64,000 nt of DNA from Blastopirellula marina (GCF_002967765.1 NZ_PUHY01000010.1:124001-188000), one strand, 5' to 3'. Positions 36,301 to 45,450 are shown, counted from the first letter of the stretch. The notes: generated by a model not told the origin, from the sequence alone. Numbers and translations: made by a program.

Positions 36301-39300
36301 TCCTCATCAATGGCAAAGCGGCCAAGAATACTTAGACTGACCGGGTCATAGGCCACTACTTCATCGGCCGCCGTATCTACCACGTACAGGATGTCCTGAT
36401 CAGGATCAAACGCGTAACCACCAGCGTTTGGCACCCCGATCGAAATGGTCGACAGATCAGACGAATCGAGGACCGAGCCTAGGATCGCCACCATCGATCC
36501 ATCACGGCTAACGGCATCGGGAATCCCTCCAACGAATCGCTGCGTGTTCGTTGATGCAGTGAACGAGCCAGCTTCGACATCAAACGACCACAACGGGCCG
36601 GAAGATATGTTGCCTTCCTGGAAGAACAACAAGCTACGATCCGCACCACGCGTCACACTTGTGTTTTGTTGGAGATTCCGAATCTTCGTCATCTCGCCGG
36701 TATCAGGATTCAATTCGCGGAAAGGAACGTAGCCAGAGCCAGCAAAGCGTGTCGTGAAGTAAACCATTCCGTTCGAGCCGACGGCCAAGTCGAAAACGCC
36801 TTGCTCCGGCCAACCGTTGTAGTCGTACTGGAAGCTGGTCTTTGTACCGTCGGTCAGATCGACCTTCCACACCGTTCCTCCCGTCGCTCCGCCGTTCCCT
36901 TCACCTACGAAGGCATATTGACCATCCGGGGAAATATCAAAACCACTGGGATTAACGACAATCGCATCGAAACTAGTCTGAAATGATTGTGTGGCAACGT
37001 CCCATCGTTCAATGGAACCGGCGGAGGTCAGGACATAGAGGATTCCGCCAGTGGAATCATAAACCTGCTCGCTGACGCCGGAGAAGGGGATAAGGATGTC
37101 ACCGAAAAGCGAGATATCGATTTTCCACGTGCCGGCCGCATCTCCCAAAAGGGCGTTCCCAGAGGTATCGACAATTCCGGAATCGGCGGCGACTAGCGTG
37201 ATCTCGTAATTACCTTCTGCCAAATTCAAGTCGCTAAGGTTGCCCAGAACCCAGCTTTTTCCACCATCGCTCGTTTCGAGCGTGACGTTGGCGTTCAGGA
37301 GGTTACTACCACCATCTTTGATCAAGACAAAGTCGTCGAGCGTGACGCCAGTAACCACTTCGCTGAAACTGATCGTTAATTGCTCAACAGCATTCGAGCG
37401 CGATTGCGGGATCACCGAGAGAATTTCGGCAGTGGGGCGTACGACATCGCCATCGGGGATCGAAATGGCCACCTCGCGGACACCGGTTGGCGTGGTGAGA
37501 AAAATGTATCCCGAACTTCCCGTCACCGACAACAACGTCGTCCCACTGATATCCTCACCGATCTCAAATCGATCGATTATGGTTAATGTCGTGGGATCGT
37601 AGGCAACGATCTCGTCCGCTGCCGTATCAGCGACATAGAGAATATCGCGAGCCGGATCGAACACGTAACCGCCGGCGTTAGAAACACCCGACGTAATCGT
37701 CGCAAGTGTGGAACCGTCGAGGACGGAACCGAGAAACGCGATCAAGCTTCCGTCGTAACTCACGGCGTCGGGCAACGATCCTACGAAGCGTGAAGTATTC
37801 ACTGCTGCTGAAAACGACGACGTATTGGCATCGTAGCTAAAGATCGGTCCTGAAGAAATGTTCGACTCTTGGAAGAACAACCGGCTATAGTCAGCACCGC
37901 GTGTGATGCTGGTATTCTGCCGGACATTTCGCAGTTTCGTCATTTCGCCCGTCGCGAGATCAACTTCTCGCAGCGGATTCCAGCCAGAACCAGCGAACTG
38001 AGTTGTGAAGAATAGCTTGCCATTGGACGAGACTGCTAAATCGAATACGCCTCGTTCCAAGCTTCCGTCATAACTATAGTGAAGCGACGTTTTCGTTCCA
38101 TCGCTGAGACCGACCTTCCAGATCGTCCCCCCTGTCGCTCCGGCATAACCTTCTCCGACGTACGCGTATTGTCCATCCGGGGTAATATCGAATCCAAACG
38201 GCGAAGTCGCGATGTCCTCGAAACTGGCCAATAGGGATTGCGTGGTCACATCCCAGCGTTGGATGGTACCGTCTGAGGTCAGGATGTACTCGATTCCATT
38301 CACTTCGTCGTAAACGTGAGCTCTCACGTTTTGAAACGGCAACAACACGTTGCCCAGGGCCGAGGCATCGATCGTCCAAGTGGTGGTCGCGTCAGCCAAC
38401 AAAGTGTTGCCCGCGAGGTCTTCAATTCCGGAACCCACCGCCACCAGCGTTAACCGGTAATCTCCTTCTGCCAAGTTCAGATTGCCGAGATTCCCCAACA
38501 CCCAGGTCGTGCCGCCGTCGGTCGATTGCAACGTGACTGTTCCATCCAGTAAGTCGTTTCCACCATTTTGTGTTAATTTGAAGTCATCCAAGGTGACGCC
38601 GGCAACAGGTTCGCTGAACTGAATCGTCAGACTTTGAACGGCCGACGCACGGACTTCGGGAACGACAGAGAGGATCTCGGCGGTAGGACGTAGGACGTCG
38701 CCTTCTGGAATCGAGATAGGTACTTCCTGGACACCGGCCGTCGTCAACACGAATGCGTAACCGCTGCTTCCCGTGACGCTGACTTCCACCGTACCAGATA
38801 TGTCTTTCCCTATTGGGAAGCGGGCAATCTCGTTCAACGATTGGGGATCGTAGGCAATAATCGCGTCGGCTGCGGTATCGGCGACATACAGAATGTTTCG
38901 CTCAGGATCGAACGCGTAACCACCAGCATTCACGATACCGGTTGATGTCGTGTCGAGGTTGGTCGCATCGAGTACCGAACCTAGGAAAGCGATCAAGCTT
39001 CCATCGTGGCTCACCGCATCCGGCAACGAACCAACGAAAGTCATCGTATTGAAAGAAGAAGAAAAAGTGGACGTACCGGCGTCGTAGGTGAAAATCGGAC
39101 CAGAAGAGATGTTACTTTCTTGGAAGAACAAACGACTGTAATCGGCACCGCGGGTAATGCTGGTGTTTTGCCGAACGTCTTTCAGCTTGGTGATCTCGCC
39201 CGTGTCTAGATCAACCTTTCGCAGCGGTGTCCAGCCTGAACCTGCAAAGCTGGTGGTGAAGAACAAGTTTCCATCCGCCGATAATGCCAGATCGAAAACG

Positions 39301-42098
39301 CCTCGTTCCAAGTAGCCATCGTAGTCAAACGAAAGACTTGTCTTGCTGCCGTCGGTTAGATCGACTTTCCAGACAATTCCCCCCGTTGCACCGCTGGCTC
39401 CTTCACCAACATACGCGTAACGTCCATCCGCCGTGACATCGAGTCCACGCGGGGTCACGGCAATATTGTCGAAACTCGACAGCATGGTTTGCGAGGCGAT
39501 ATCCCATCGCTGCAAGGACCCTTGAGCTGTTGTGACGTACAGAATCCCTTCCGAAGCGTCCCATGCCTGGTCAACCGCATCAGAGATACCAAGCCAAGTA
39601 CTTTCCTCGGTGTTGCTGCCGCGGTACCACGATTGAAAGATGTCGCTGGCTAACAGGTTTCCGCTTTGATCGGTGATACCTGAGCCTGCGGCATGCAAGG
39701 ACAGCCAGTACGCTCCAGTTTCGGAAGTCCGTTGCGGATTGACGAACAACACCCATGTTCGTCCACCGTCAATCGAAATCACCGGTTCGTTGCCAGTCAG
39801 CAAATTGTTGCCGTCCCCATGCGACAAAATAAAGTCATCAGCAGTCACACCTTCGACGACTTCACTGAATGTCGTCACGATACCCAGCAATGGCAGCGGT
39901 GTGCCTTGGTAGGGGAGTGTGTCAATCTCACCATGGGGTGCATCTGTATCACTGGCATCGGCATGAGGGCCGAACAACGCAATCTGCTGAATCCCCGTGG
40001 TTGTCGTCACGAACAACAGGTTCGATTGATCCGTGATCGAAACATCGGTCGAGCTGGTAACATCGGCATCAATCGCAATTCGTCGCAGCAGCAAGTAGTC
40101 GTCAGCGTCAAAGACAACAATTTCATCGCTATCAGCGTCAATCGCGAAAAATAGTTCACCCGTGCTATTGAAGGTTAAACCGACAAGCCCGCTCATTCCG
40201 ATGTGTTCCGTCGCTAACGTCTCGGAAAGCATCGAGTTGTCGAATGCGATCGCGGTGCCATCGGGATTGATTGCGGCGGGAATGTTGCCCACAAATCGCC
40301 CGGTATCACGGCTCGCGGCGAACGTATCCGTGTCGGCATCGTAAGTAAAGAGTGGGCCGGAGGAGATGTTTGCTTCTTGGAATAAGAGAAGGGAACGGTC
40401 AGCGCCACGGGTGATTCCCGTGTTTTGGCGAACGTTCTGATGTTGGGTCATCTCATCCGTCGCTAAGTCGATCGAGCGAAGCGGATTCCAACCCGAGCCG
40501 GCAAAGCGTGTCGTAAAGAAGAGTTTGCCGTTGGACGCTATGGCCAAGTCGTAAACGCCCTGTTCCAACGATTCCAATGTATAGTGCAGCGCCGTCTTGG
40601 TACCGTCGTTAAGGTTGACTTTCCAGATGGTTCCTTCGCCGTTGGCCACTGCAGTATCGCCAACATAGGCAAACATTCCGTCTTCGGTAACATCAAGGCC
40701 GCTCGGTGTCGAGGCGATTCCCTCGAACCGTTGCAGTAGCGTCTGGCTTTGATAGCTCCAACGCTCTAAGTCACCACTTGAAGTCGTGACGTACAGGATG
40801 TCCCGTCGCGTGTCGTAAACATGGTCCACCGCGTTCGGTACGTTAATCGTGACCGAGGCGGATATGTTCGTCCCAGGCGGCGTATCGTCGGGTTCCGTCA
40901 GGCCAGGTATCCGTAGCAACGCGTTGATCTGCTTCGACATGCCGAAGTTTTGGACAAACCAACTGAAGTCGGATAGTCCCACTTTACCGTCTCGATCGTA
41001 ATCGAATCTTGAGGCACTGGACTTAAAAGAGCCAGTCAATTCGGGATCGGACGAGTAGCCGAAGTTTTCTACGAAGAAGGAGAAATCTGCGAGCCCAACC
41101 TTACCGTCGTCGTTCGCATCATAAGTAACGACTGCAATATTACCCTCGACCTTGGGTTCGCTGACCATCGCTTCGCCCGAACCGAACTCCGATTCCAGCA
41201 ACTCAAATCCAACATCCTCTTGAGGAGATGGATAGCCTGCAGTATCCCCCAAGGAAATCCCGATATTATTCGCTTGATTGGAAGCGTACTTCAGTGTCCC
41301 CACGAGCACGGCTTGGCCAACTTGATAAGTCGACAAATTCAAGCTTGTGAAGTTAGCGACTGTCCGCTGCGTTTCGCCGGTGGAAGTCGTATCGAGCGTC
41401 AGTCCCGCTCCCATACTACTTCCGACCGTTGGTTCCGCATACAGTGTTGCCGATGCACTTAGCGTCGCTGAGAAGTCGAAGGGAACATTCGGAGTATCAC
41501 TTCCCACCGTATACCAGATTTCAACGATTGCGGTTTCCCACTCGTTCAGCGTGACGTTCGGCGTCGGGCTGATCCGAACCGATCCCACCGACACAACGTT
41601 TCGCTGCGTATTCAAGTTGGCCGAGACAAAACTGGCTTCCTGCTTGACGTTCACTTGCAAGCTGTGCTCGACATAAACGCCTAGCGAGTCGATCGCTCGT
41701 AAGACAATTGTCGCGGTTCCCGTATTTGTTTCGGAAAACGCCAGGGTCAGCTTGTCACCGGTCAGCACCGGAGTGACCAGTGAATCGTCCGAATTACTCT
41801 CGATCGATAACGTCAATGTGTCGCCTAGACTTACGGTATCGGGATCAGAGAATAGATTACTGAGATCGATCACCCGCGGCTCGCTGCCGGCGTTGACCGT
41901 CACATCAGGAAAATCAGCTGAAATAACCGGTGGCGAATTATTATCAACAGTTAATAACGCCTCGGCCCCAATCCCCCCTGAGTCCCCCGAAAGCATCAAC
42001 CGGCCTTCGAGATGTTCTGAAGCAAAGACGCTTCCACGTGACTTGCGAGCGAGACGTTGACGGCGAGATTTCAACTTCAATCGATCCGACGATTTCAT
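33384..42098 (-). CDS. Giant exported repeat protein with LEPR-XLL-like N-terminus and dockerin motifs
   Basis: A 2,904-residue protein. The basic N-terminus followed by HLEGRLMLSG (about residues 29-38) is the planctomycete LEPR-XLL-type signature of giant surface or exported proteins. Beta-sandwich regions follow, then two dockerin/EF-hand-like Ca2+ loops (YDANDDGKVGLADFSFF and FDYDRDGKVGLSDFSWF, about 325-385). Six tandem units of about 416 residues come next, each with a beta-propeller part (NISSGPIFTYD, FAGSGW, RWDVASQT) and, in the first five, an Ig-like part (FSEPVxGVTxDDF). The C-terminus is acidic. The start is ATG 42098; a frame open to 42386 has no family support. Surface adhesion or carbohydrate binding is inferred. 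Confidence 0.85.
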   Translation of the reverse strand: MKSSDRLKLKSRRQRLARKSRGSVFASEHLEGRLMLSGDSGGIGAEALLTVDNNSPPVISADFPDVTVNAGSEPRVIDLSNLFSDPDTVSLGDTLTLSIESNSDDSLVTPVLTGDKLTLAFSETNTGTATIVLRAIDSLGVYVEHSLQVNVKQEASFVSANLNTQRNVVSVGSVRISPTPNVTLNEWETAIVEIWYTVGSDTPNVPFDFSATLSASATLYAEPTVGSSMGAGLTLDTTSTGETQRTVANFTSLNLSTYQVGQAVLVGTLKYASNQANNIGISLGDTAGYPSPQEDVGFELLESEFGSGEAMVSEPKVEGNIAVVTYDANDDGKVGLADFSFFVENFGYSSDPELTGSFKSSASRFDYDRDGKVGLSDFSWFVQNFGMSKQINALLRIPGLTEPDDTPPGTNISASVTINVPNAVDHVYDTRRDILYVTTSSGDLERWSYQSQTLLQRFEGIASTPSGLDVTEDGMFAYVGDTAVANGEGTIWKVNLNDGTKTALHYTLESLEQGVYDLAIASNGKLFFTTRFAGSGWNPLRSIDLATDEMTQHQNVRQNTGITRGADRSLLLFQEANISSGPLFTYDADTDTFAASRDTGRFVGNIPAAINPDGTAIAFDNSMLSETLATEHIGMSGLVGLTFNSTGELFFAIDADSDEIVVFDADDYLLLRRIAIDADVTSSTDVSITDQSNLLFVTTTTGIQQIALFGPHADASDTDAPHGEIDTLPYQGTPLPLLGIVTTFSEVVEGVTADDFILSHGDGNNLLTGNEPVISIDGGRTWVLFVNPQRTSETGAYWLSLHAAGSGITDQSGNLLASDIFQSWYRGSNTEESTWLGISDAVDQAWDASEGILYVTTAQGSLQRWDIASQTMLSSFDNIAVTPRGLDVTADGRYAYVGEGASGATGGIVWKVDLTDGSKTSLSFDYDGYLERGVFDLALSADGNLFFTTSFAGSGWTPLRKVDLDTGEITKLKDVRQNTSITRGADYSRLFFQESNISSGPIFTYDAGTSTFSSSFNTMTFVGSLPDAVSHDGSLIAFLGSVLDATNLDTTSTGIVNAGGYAFDPERNILYVADTAADAIIAYDPQSLNEIARFPIGKDISGTVEVSVTGSSGYAFVLTTAGVQEVPISIPEGDVLRPTAEILSVVPEVRASAVQSLTIQFSEPVAGVTLDDFKLTQNGGNDLLDGTVTLQSTDGGTTWVLGNLGNLNLAEGDYRLTLVAVGSGIEDLAGNTLLADATTTWTIDASALGNVLLPFQNVRAHVYDEVNGIEYILTSDGTIQRWDVTTQSLLASFEDIATSPFGFDITPDGQYAYVGEGYAGATGGTIWKVGLSDGTKTSLHYSYDGSLERGVFDLAVSSNGKLFFTTQFAGSGWNPLREVDLATGEMTKLRNVRQNTSITRGADYSRLFFQESNISSGPIFSYDANTSSFSAAVNTSRFVGSLPDAVSYDGSLIAFLGSVLDGSTLATITSGVSNAGGYVFDPARDILYVADTAADEIVAYDPTTLTIIDRFEIGEDISGTTLLSVTGSSGYIFLTTPTGVREVAISIPDGDVVRPTAEILSVIPQSRSNAVEQLTISFSEVVTGVTLDDFVLIKDGGSNLLNANVTLETSDGGKSWVLGNLSDLNLAEGNYEITLVAADSGIVDTSGNALLGDAAGTWKIDISLFGDILIPFSGVSEQVYDSTGGILYVLTSAGSIERWDVATQSFQTSFDAIVVNPSGFDISPDGQYAFVGEGNGGATGGTVWKVDLTDGTKTSFQYDYNGWPEQGVFDLAVGSNGMVYFTTRFAGSGYVPFRELNPDTGEMTKIRNLQQNTSVTRGADRSLLFFQEGNISSGPLWSFDVEAGSFTASTNTQRFVGGIPDAVSRDGSMVAILGSVLDSSDLSTISIGVPNAGGYAFDPDQDILYVVDTAADEVVAYDPVSLSILGRFAIDEDVTGSADITVTQSTGYVFVTTDSGIRQIAIKLTAGETIAPTPKIVEFVPNVQAGPIETLTIQFSEPVTGVTIDDFELTRDGSANLLDGTVTLQSPDGGKTWTLGNLGSLIQFEGNYQLSLAAQDSGIQDLLGNDLIQSVSSTWVVSTAVPTSITLPFENAKDHVYDANGEILYILTADGSIERWDVASQTLLSSIDHVAVDASGFDVTPDGQFAYVGEGFDGVSGGAIKKVNLSDGSITTLIYDAASTERGVVDLAISADGKAFFTTSYAGSGWIQLRSLDLATGEFTEVRSVRQNTGISRGPDYRVLFFQESNISSGPIFTYDSDTGTFPASLNTSAFIGALPAAINHDSSLIAFRDKIYNAADLSVVASGLSNVSGLAFDPNRDILFVVDSVADAIIAYDPRFLSEIDRFPIGVDVSGSLDLSLDDGVAFAYVTTSAGIRQIPISIPEGDVFRPVGTFADVVPSSRYDAVDAVTLTFTEAVQGVTPDDFRLSFNGGSNLLTGAESVVSSDGGVSWTLSGFASLNDSVGAYDLTLISTGSGITDLAGNALNSNTTATWDVILPESGGMLLPFTDAVDHVFDPVNSILYFTRSDGSLQRWDVASQTMLASFDEIAAHPRGLDITPDGQFAIIGEAVPGSSSGTLWKVNLSDGSKTSYEYTLAFHEQGVSDVAVTATGEVFFTTDFAGSGWTPLRKIDLTTGQFTQYRNVRQNTGITRSSDYRILFFQESNISSGPIFTYNSDTDTLTNAVNTNTSIGSRPAAISRDGTEIAFLSNIYDASNLNSKTSTGITSVAAYIFDPTQDVLFAVNAATDKIDAYDTATFDVIDSFVIGDDIASIVDISINAQGTTIFLTTSSGIRLIPVSLPSGTQSLLEGESTDFVATGKSGDAYLGYTQTSPAITSPDIGRTPTEGLKQSSLGLTAEENREDPFTDPDWQIWLASDDEEDSYAEEDNFAESVDDLFSDPEELLLSE
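33700..40860 (-). repeat. Six tandem ~1.25-kb coding repeats inside the giant gene
   Basis: Equivalent points (HVYD...LYxxTxxGSxxRWD) recur near 40830, 39570, 38330, 37080, 35830 and 34580, a steady spacing of about 1,245-1,255 bp. The last unit lacks the Ig-like part. Diagnostic strings such as SNISSGPIF and VRQNT(G/S)ITRG occur in nearly every unit. Confidence 0.85.
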
Positions 42099-42608
42099 GG
42101 CAAGCGTGTCTAACTGGGAGAGGGGGAGAATATGGCAAAACGATTGAGGGGACAACGTATTGCGAAACGACAACCGAGGATTAGTTCGATTGTCGAATAG
42201 GAATATGAGTGGACAGTAGACGGGATTTCGGCCGAATGATATGCCCCACAAACCGCCAATGGTCTTTGGCAATCGAGAATAAACCCAGAGACTTCTCGAC
42301 CTGCGAAACCATCGCCTACCGGGGCACAAACGCCCCCCACTCACGGTGGATATGCCGATCGTAATGCATCGGCAAACGCCGGTCAATGTTTATGACAGTC
42401 GGATTATAGGAATTAACATCAAACGATTTCTCAGCTTTGATTTAGGTAAGAGCTTGCATTCTTGTTAGGATGCAGGTCGTCTTGACCAAGTGATCACAAT
42501 TTGACCTCTCAAGCGAGAACGGTCGGTCCCGAAATGCAGAGAGACTTGCTGTAATGCAAGTCTCTCTGTGTTCCATTTTCTGGACGCGCTTACAAGCGAG
42601 ATCCAACC
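42099..42608. other. 510-bp gap between the giant gene and the DUF1559 gene
   Basis: No gene is supported. The part next to the giant gene should hold its promoter. The only clear signal is the perfect hairpin at 42537-42568 that ends the upstream DUF1559 transcription unit. Confidence 0.5.
42537..42568 (-). terminator. Strong hairpin downstream of the DUF1559 gene
   Basis: CAGAGAGACTTGC (42537-42549) and GCAAGTCTCTCTG (42556-42568) form a perfect 13-bp stem with a 6-base loop 40 bp after the DUF1559 stop codon. The T-tract on the minus strand is weak (CATTTC). Confidence 0.7.
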
Positions 42609-43556
42609 CTAGAAGCTGCCGTTAACTTCACCATTATTGCGGGTGAACAGGGCCTGGTAGGTGTTGAAGTTGATGGTGTCCGGAATGAAGCTTACCGAGC
42701 CATCACAGCGATTGAACATCGCTCCGCCAGGGTGGTAACTGCCGAACGACAGTTCCAACAAGTGCCCCACTACGCCTGGTTCATGAATACGGGCGTTCAT
42801 CCGCACCGCCGCGGAACCAACAGCTTCACTGAATTCACCACCATGATTACTTCCGTCGCAGCGGCATGGATCGATCTGGTTCGAGCCAATGTACCAGTGA
42901 TCGATACCTTGGCCATCCTTCACGAATTTCGGATCGGTTTGAGCTTCGCCAACGGCAATCGTGTTCGACGTACCATCTTGAATGTCGGCAAAACGCTGGG
43001 CTTTACAGCCAAAGATAACGCCATTCTGATCCAGCGACTGTAACGAAAGGGGGCCGTAGGAAGCCGTGATTTGATTCGCCTTATCACCACTGGCGAGCGT
43101 GCCTGAGTTCCCGAGATAACTCATCGGAACACGATCCTTAATGTTGTTGTAGGTGTAGTGCTCACCAATTGGCATCGTCGGGCAGAAGTACGAATTGATA
43201 AACGTACCGCAGGCGTTTTCATTCGGACCTGCTGGGGCCCAGTTATCGCTCTCGCCGAATAATAGAGTTTCGTACAGATTGTTCTGTTCGATGAAAGGCA
43301 AAATGCGACCACTCCACAAATGGCCCCGATTGAACCAGGCCGGTGGAAATACTTTGTGGGTGTCGTGATAGTTTTGCAGACCAAGTCCGATCTGCTTCAT
43401 GTTGTTGCTGCATTGCATCCGTCGTGCAGCTTCGCGAGCTTGTTGGACTGCGGGTAAGAGCAGTGCAATGAGTACTCCGATGATTGCGATCACGACAAGC
43501 AGTTCCACCAGGGTAAAACCAGGACGATTCACGCGTTCGGTCTTCTGAAGGTTCAT
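42609..43556 (-). CDS. DUF1559 prepilin-like protein
   Basis: A 315-residue protein with a type IV prepilin N-terminus: short basic leader, then the cleavage and methylation site PGFTLVELLVVIAIIGVLIA with conserved Glu at +5 and a hydrophobic helix. It continues into the planctomycete DUF1559 domain (LLPAVQQAREAARRMQCSNN, MKQIGLGLQNYHDTHKVFPP) and ends with HPGGAMFNRCDGSVSFIPDTI. These proteins occur in many copies per planctomycete genome and are thought to form pseudopilin-like surface or secretion structures. ATG 43556 is chosen because CAGGAG lies about eight bases upstream. It follows a small lipoprotein gene, its usual partner. Confidence 0.92.
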   Translation of the reverse strand: MNLQKTERVNRPGFTLVELLVVIAIIGVLIALLLPAVQQAREAARRMQCSNNMKQIGLGLQNYHDTHKVFPPAWFNRGHLWSGRILPFIEQNNLYETLLFGESDNWAPAGPNENACGTFINSYFCPTMPIGEHYTYNNIKDRVPMSYLGNSGTLASGDKANQITASYGPLSLQSLDQNGVIFGCKAQRFADIQDGTSNTIAVGEAQTDPKFVKDGQGIDHWYIGSNQIDPCRCDGSNHGGEFSEAVGSAAVRMNARIHEPGVVGHLLELSFGSYHPGGAMFNRCDGSVSFIPDTINFNTYQALFTRNNGEVNGSF

Positions 43557-43655
43557 TAAAAACACTCCTGTTGGTGCGTTACTGTTTCCCCCGAACAGCA
43601 GCAACGCGATTCCTATTACGAGTAACGAGGCGCAGACAACACGCCAAAAGAGAAA

Positions 43656-44138
43656 TTACGTAGGGCCCGACGTCGAGCAGTCAGACTTCAGATCAAAGTT
43701 GAATGTGCCAGAAGACTCAACTTCGACTTCAATCGATGACTTTTTGTTGTAGCAAGCCGGCACGGTCATGCTGGTCGACACAGCTTCTTCTTCGCCTTCT
43801 TCTTCCTCACCACCTTCTCCCTCGTCGCCGACCGTTCCGGTCACGATGCGAACCGTCTTATGTCCCGTGGTGACACCCGACTGTTCCGAGTTGAACATCA
43901 TGGTGTAATTACCACTCGAATCGGTTTCGCCGTACGAGTATTTCATGTCAGGCGTTTCAAAGATGACCGTCGCGCCGGAAAGTGGCTGACCATCGAGAGT
44001 AACGGTGCCGCTGACATCAACGAGGCCTAGCTTGCTGTAGTCGGTTTTCACTGTGGTGTCGCATCCGCTAAACCCAACGATTGCGACAAGGATTACTAAA
44101 GAGAATAAATTTCGGGGCAAAGTTCGATCTCCCATCAT
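43656..44138 (-). CDS. Lipoprotein with carboxypeptidase-regulatory-like (transthyretin-like) domain
   Basis: A 160-residue exported lipoprotein. The signal LFSLVILVAIVGFSGC ends in lipobox GFSGC. A beta-sandwich with VSGTVTLDGQPLSGATVIFE follows, typical of the carboxypeptidase regulatory-like domain found with DUF1559 genes in planctomycetes. A very acidic stretch (EGEGGEEEEGEEE) interrupts the second half. ATG 44138 (MMGDRT; 44135 is equally possible) is used rather than the longer open frame to 44294. It lies 99 bp upstream of the DUF1559 gene. Confidence 0.82.
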   Translation of the reverse strand: MMGDRTLPRNLFSLVILVAIVGFSGCDTTVKTDYSKLGLVDVSGTVTLDGQPLSGATVIFETPDMKYSYGETDSSGNYTMMFNSEQSGVTTGHKTVRIVTGTVGDEGEGGEEEEGEEEAVSTSMTVPACYNKKSSIEVEVESSGTFNFDLKSDCSTSGPT

Positions 44139-44485
44139 GGGCGATTCACAAACCTCGACGATATAAAGCGTGAAATTTGAAACCGCGTACTTGTGATCGT
44201 CGACTTCATCTGAGTTACGGTTCCTGCTTGCGGGGGTTTCACAAGCGGCACCAGTGTTACTAAAATTCGGCCGACATTTCTGAAAAGGCCGCACTATAAC
44301 ACTCGAGGTCGTCGATCAGACCGCGTCTTAACGGCGAATTCATTTAAGACTTGATGAAGAAGCGACCTCCTTCAAAAAATCGCCCAATAAAAGTTCGCGC
44401 GGAGGACCGGTTGCAGAATGCGAAGAGAAGATGGCGACCTGCAAGGCCGCGATGAATGCAAGGTCATTGACGACGAAAAGCCGCT

Positions 44486-44669
44486 TTAGCAGTCTGTTGA
44501 TTTTACGCTTCGTTAGCGAGTCCTTGAGATTGGGGCGAGGGCAAGGCGTGAGTCCGCAGGCATATCCACTAGATATGTCGAGGAATTCACAACGCAGCAA
44601 TCGCCCCAATCTCAATGACGTAGCCGATCCAATGACGTAGCCGATCTGAGAAATTCAACAAGCTGTTAA
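44486..44669. mobile_element. MITE-like palindromic element (about 184 bp)
   Basis: The ends read TTAGCAGTCTGTTGA (left) and, on the other strand, TTAACAGCTTGTTGA (right), matching at 12 of 15 positions. Inside is a perfect 15-bp inverted repeat TTGAGATTGGGGCGA (44524-44538) / TCGCCCCAATCTCAA (44601-44615) and a central hairpin CATATC/GATATG. The right arm has a 17-bp tandem duplication (44613-44629 and 44630-44646). No transposase is encoded. The left 34 bp recur at 5808-5841. The right end supplies the TAA stop codon of the adjoining gene at 44666. A small frame across it (44340-44615, minus) is judged not a gene. Confidence 0.72.
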
Positions 44670-45229
44670 GTCGTCGCTTCGTCACGTAACTTGGCAGGCG
44701 TAGTGCGCGCCAGTAAAAACCACCGCACGAATAACGGAATGTATAAGGCGGCCGCCAAGAGGTGCGCAGGAATGCCAACAGCAACCGAGAGAAAAAAGAA
44801 GTTCCCCTGCACAAAGTAAAAGCCAACGATCCAAATCACCCACAAGATCGCGCCAGGCACAGCCACGTACCCCATAGGTTTTAGTGACCGATACAGGGCA
44901 TCGTTCCAGGCATCGACCGAAGCACGACGTCCAACGAAATGACGGATGAATCGTCCCACGCCTTCTAAGACCGGCACCGTCAAGAACCAACAAACGATGC
45001 CAATCAAAAGGATCGCCGCGATATCAAATATTCGTACTGCGAAGAGAAGCCCGACTGGCATGTCGTCGCGCAAGACGAATCGATCAAAGGCAAAAAAGTT
45101 AAATAGCCCGGCCGGCAATAGCAAGCCAATCGCAACTCGAACCGAAAACAGGGCACTGCTTCGCTCGCGCGTGGAGCTAGATTCTGGTTGGCTTCGTGAT
45201 TCCGGTGATTGAAACGGATTGATTTCCAT
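44666..45229 (-). CDS. Small membrane protein with N-terminal NPFQSP motif
   Basis: A 187-residue protein with four to five hydrophobic helices and NPFQSP at residues 4-9 (MEINPFQSPES), the same N-terminal element as the proteins encoded at 30618-32711, but outside that operon. Its stop codon TAA is formed by the terminal TTAA of the adjacent MITE-like element, so the natural C-terminus may have been altered by insertion. Function unknown. Confidence 0.72.
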   Translation of the reverse strand: MEINPFQSPESRSQPESSSTRERSSALFSVRVAIGLLLPAGLFNFFAFDRFVLRDDMPVGLLFAVRIFDIAAILLIGIVCWFLTVPVLEGVGRFIRHFVGRRASVDAWNDALYRSLKPMGYVAVPGAILWVIWIVGFYFVQGNFFFLSVAVGIPAHLLAAALYIPLFVRWFLLARTTPAKLRDEATT

Positions 45230-45237
45230 CGGGTCGC

Positions 45238-45450
45238 TCAGTTTAACGATCTGTCGTTAAAAGAATCACGCATGCGCAGAAAGAAACAAAGTATCGCCGT
45301 CGTTGGCTCTGAACGTACGCCATCGTAATCGACATGCAGCACTTCGCCGAGCGGCAAAATGCCATGCTCCAACCTGCGTATTGCATTAACTTCTTCGCCA
45401 CGCAAGCGCGACACTTCTCCCAAACGTCCGATGAAGAGGAACTTTTCCAA
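45238..45450 (-). CDS. Possible small protein or gene remnant (70 aa)
   Basis: A TTG-initiated frame encodes MEKFLFIGRLGEVSRLRGEE... with plausible codon use and no membrane segment. It directly precedes the NPFQSP membrane protein gene. No family is recognised and no strong ribosome binding site is seen, so it could be a remnant. Confidence 0.25.
   Translation of the reverse strand: MEKFLFIGRLGEVSRLRGEEVNAIRRLEHGILPLGEVLHVDYDGVRSEPTTAILCFFLRMRDSFNDRSLN
45242..45261. promoter_or_regulatory. Palindrome upstream of the NPFQSP membrane protein gene
   Basis: TTTAACGA (45242-45249) and TCGTTAAA (45254-45261) are a perfect 8-bp inverted repeat with a 4-base loop, 13 bp before the start codon at 45229. 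It fits an operator or an RNA hairpin. Confidence 0.4.

Noticed and set aside
42099-42386. Longer N-terminus of the giant protein
   Set aside because: The added 96 residues lack similarity to signal or LEPR-XLL-type starts; MKSSDRLKLKSRR at 42098 fits the family.
44340-44615. 91-codon minus-strand frame
   Set aside because: Runs across the palindromic MITE-like element and is explained by it.
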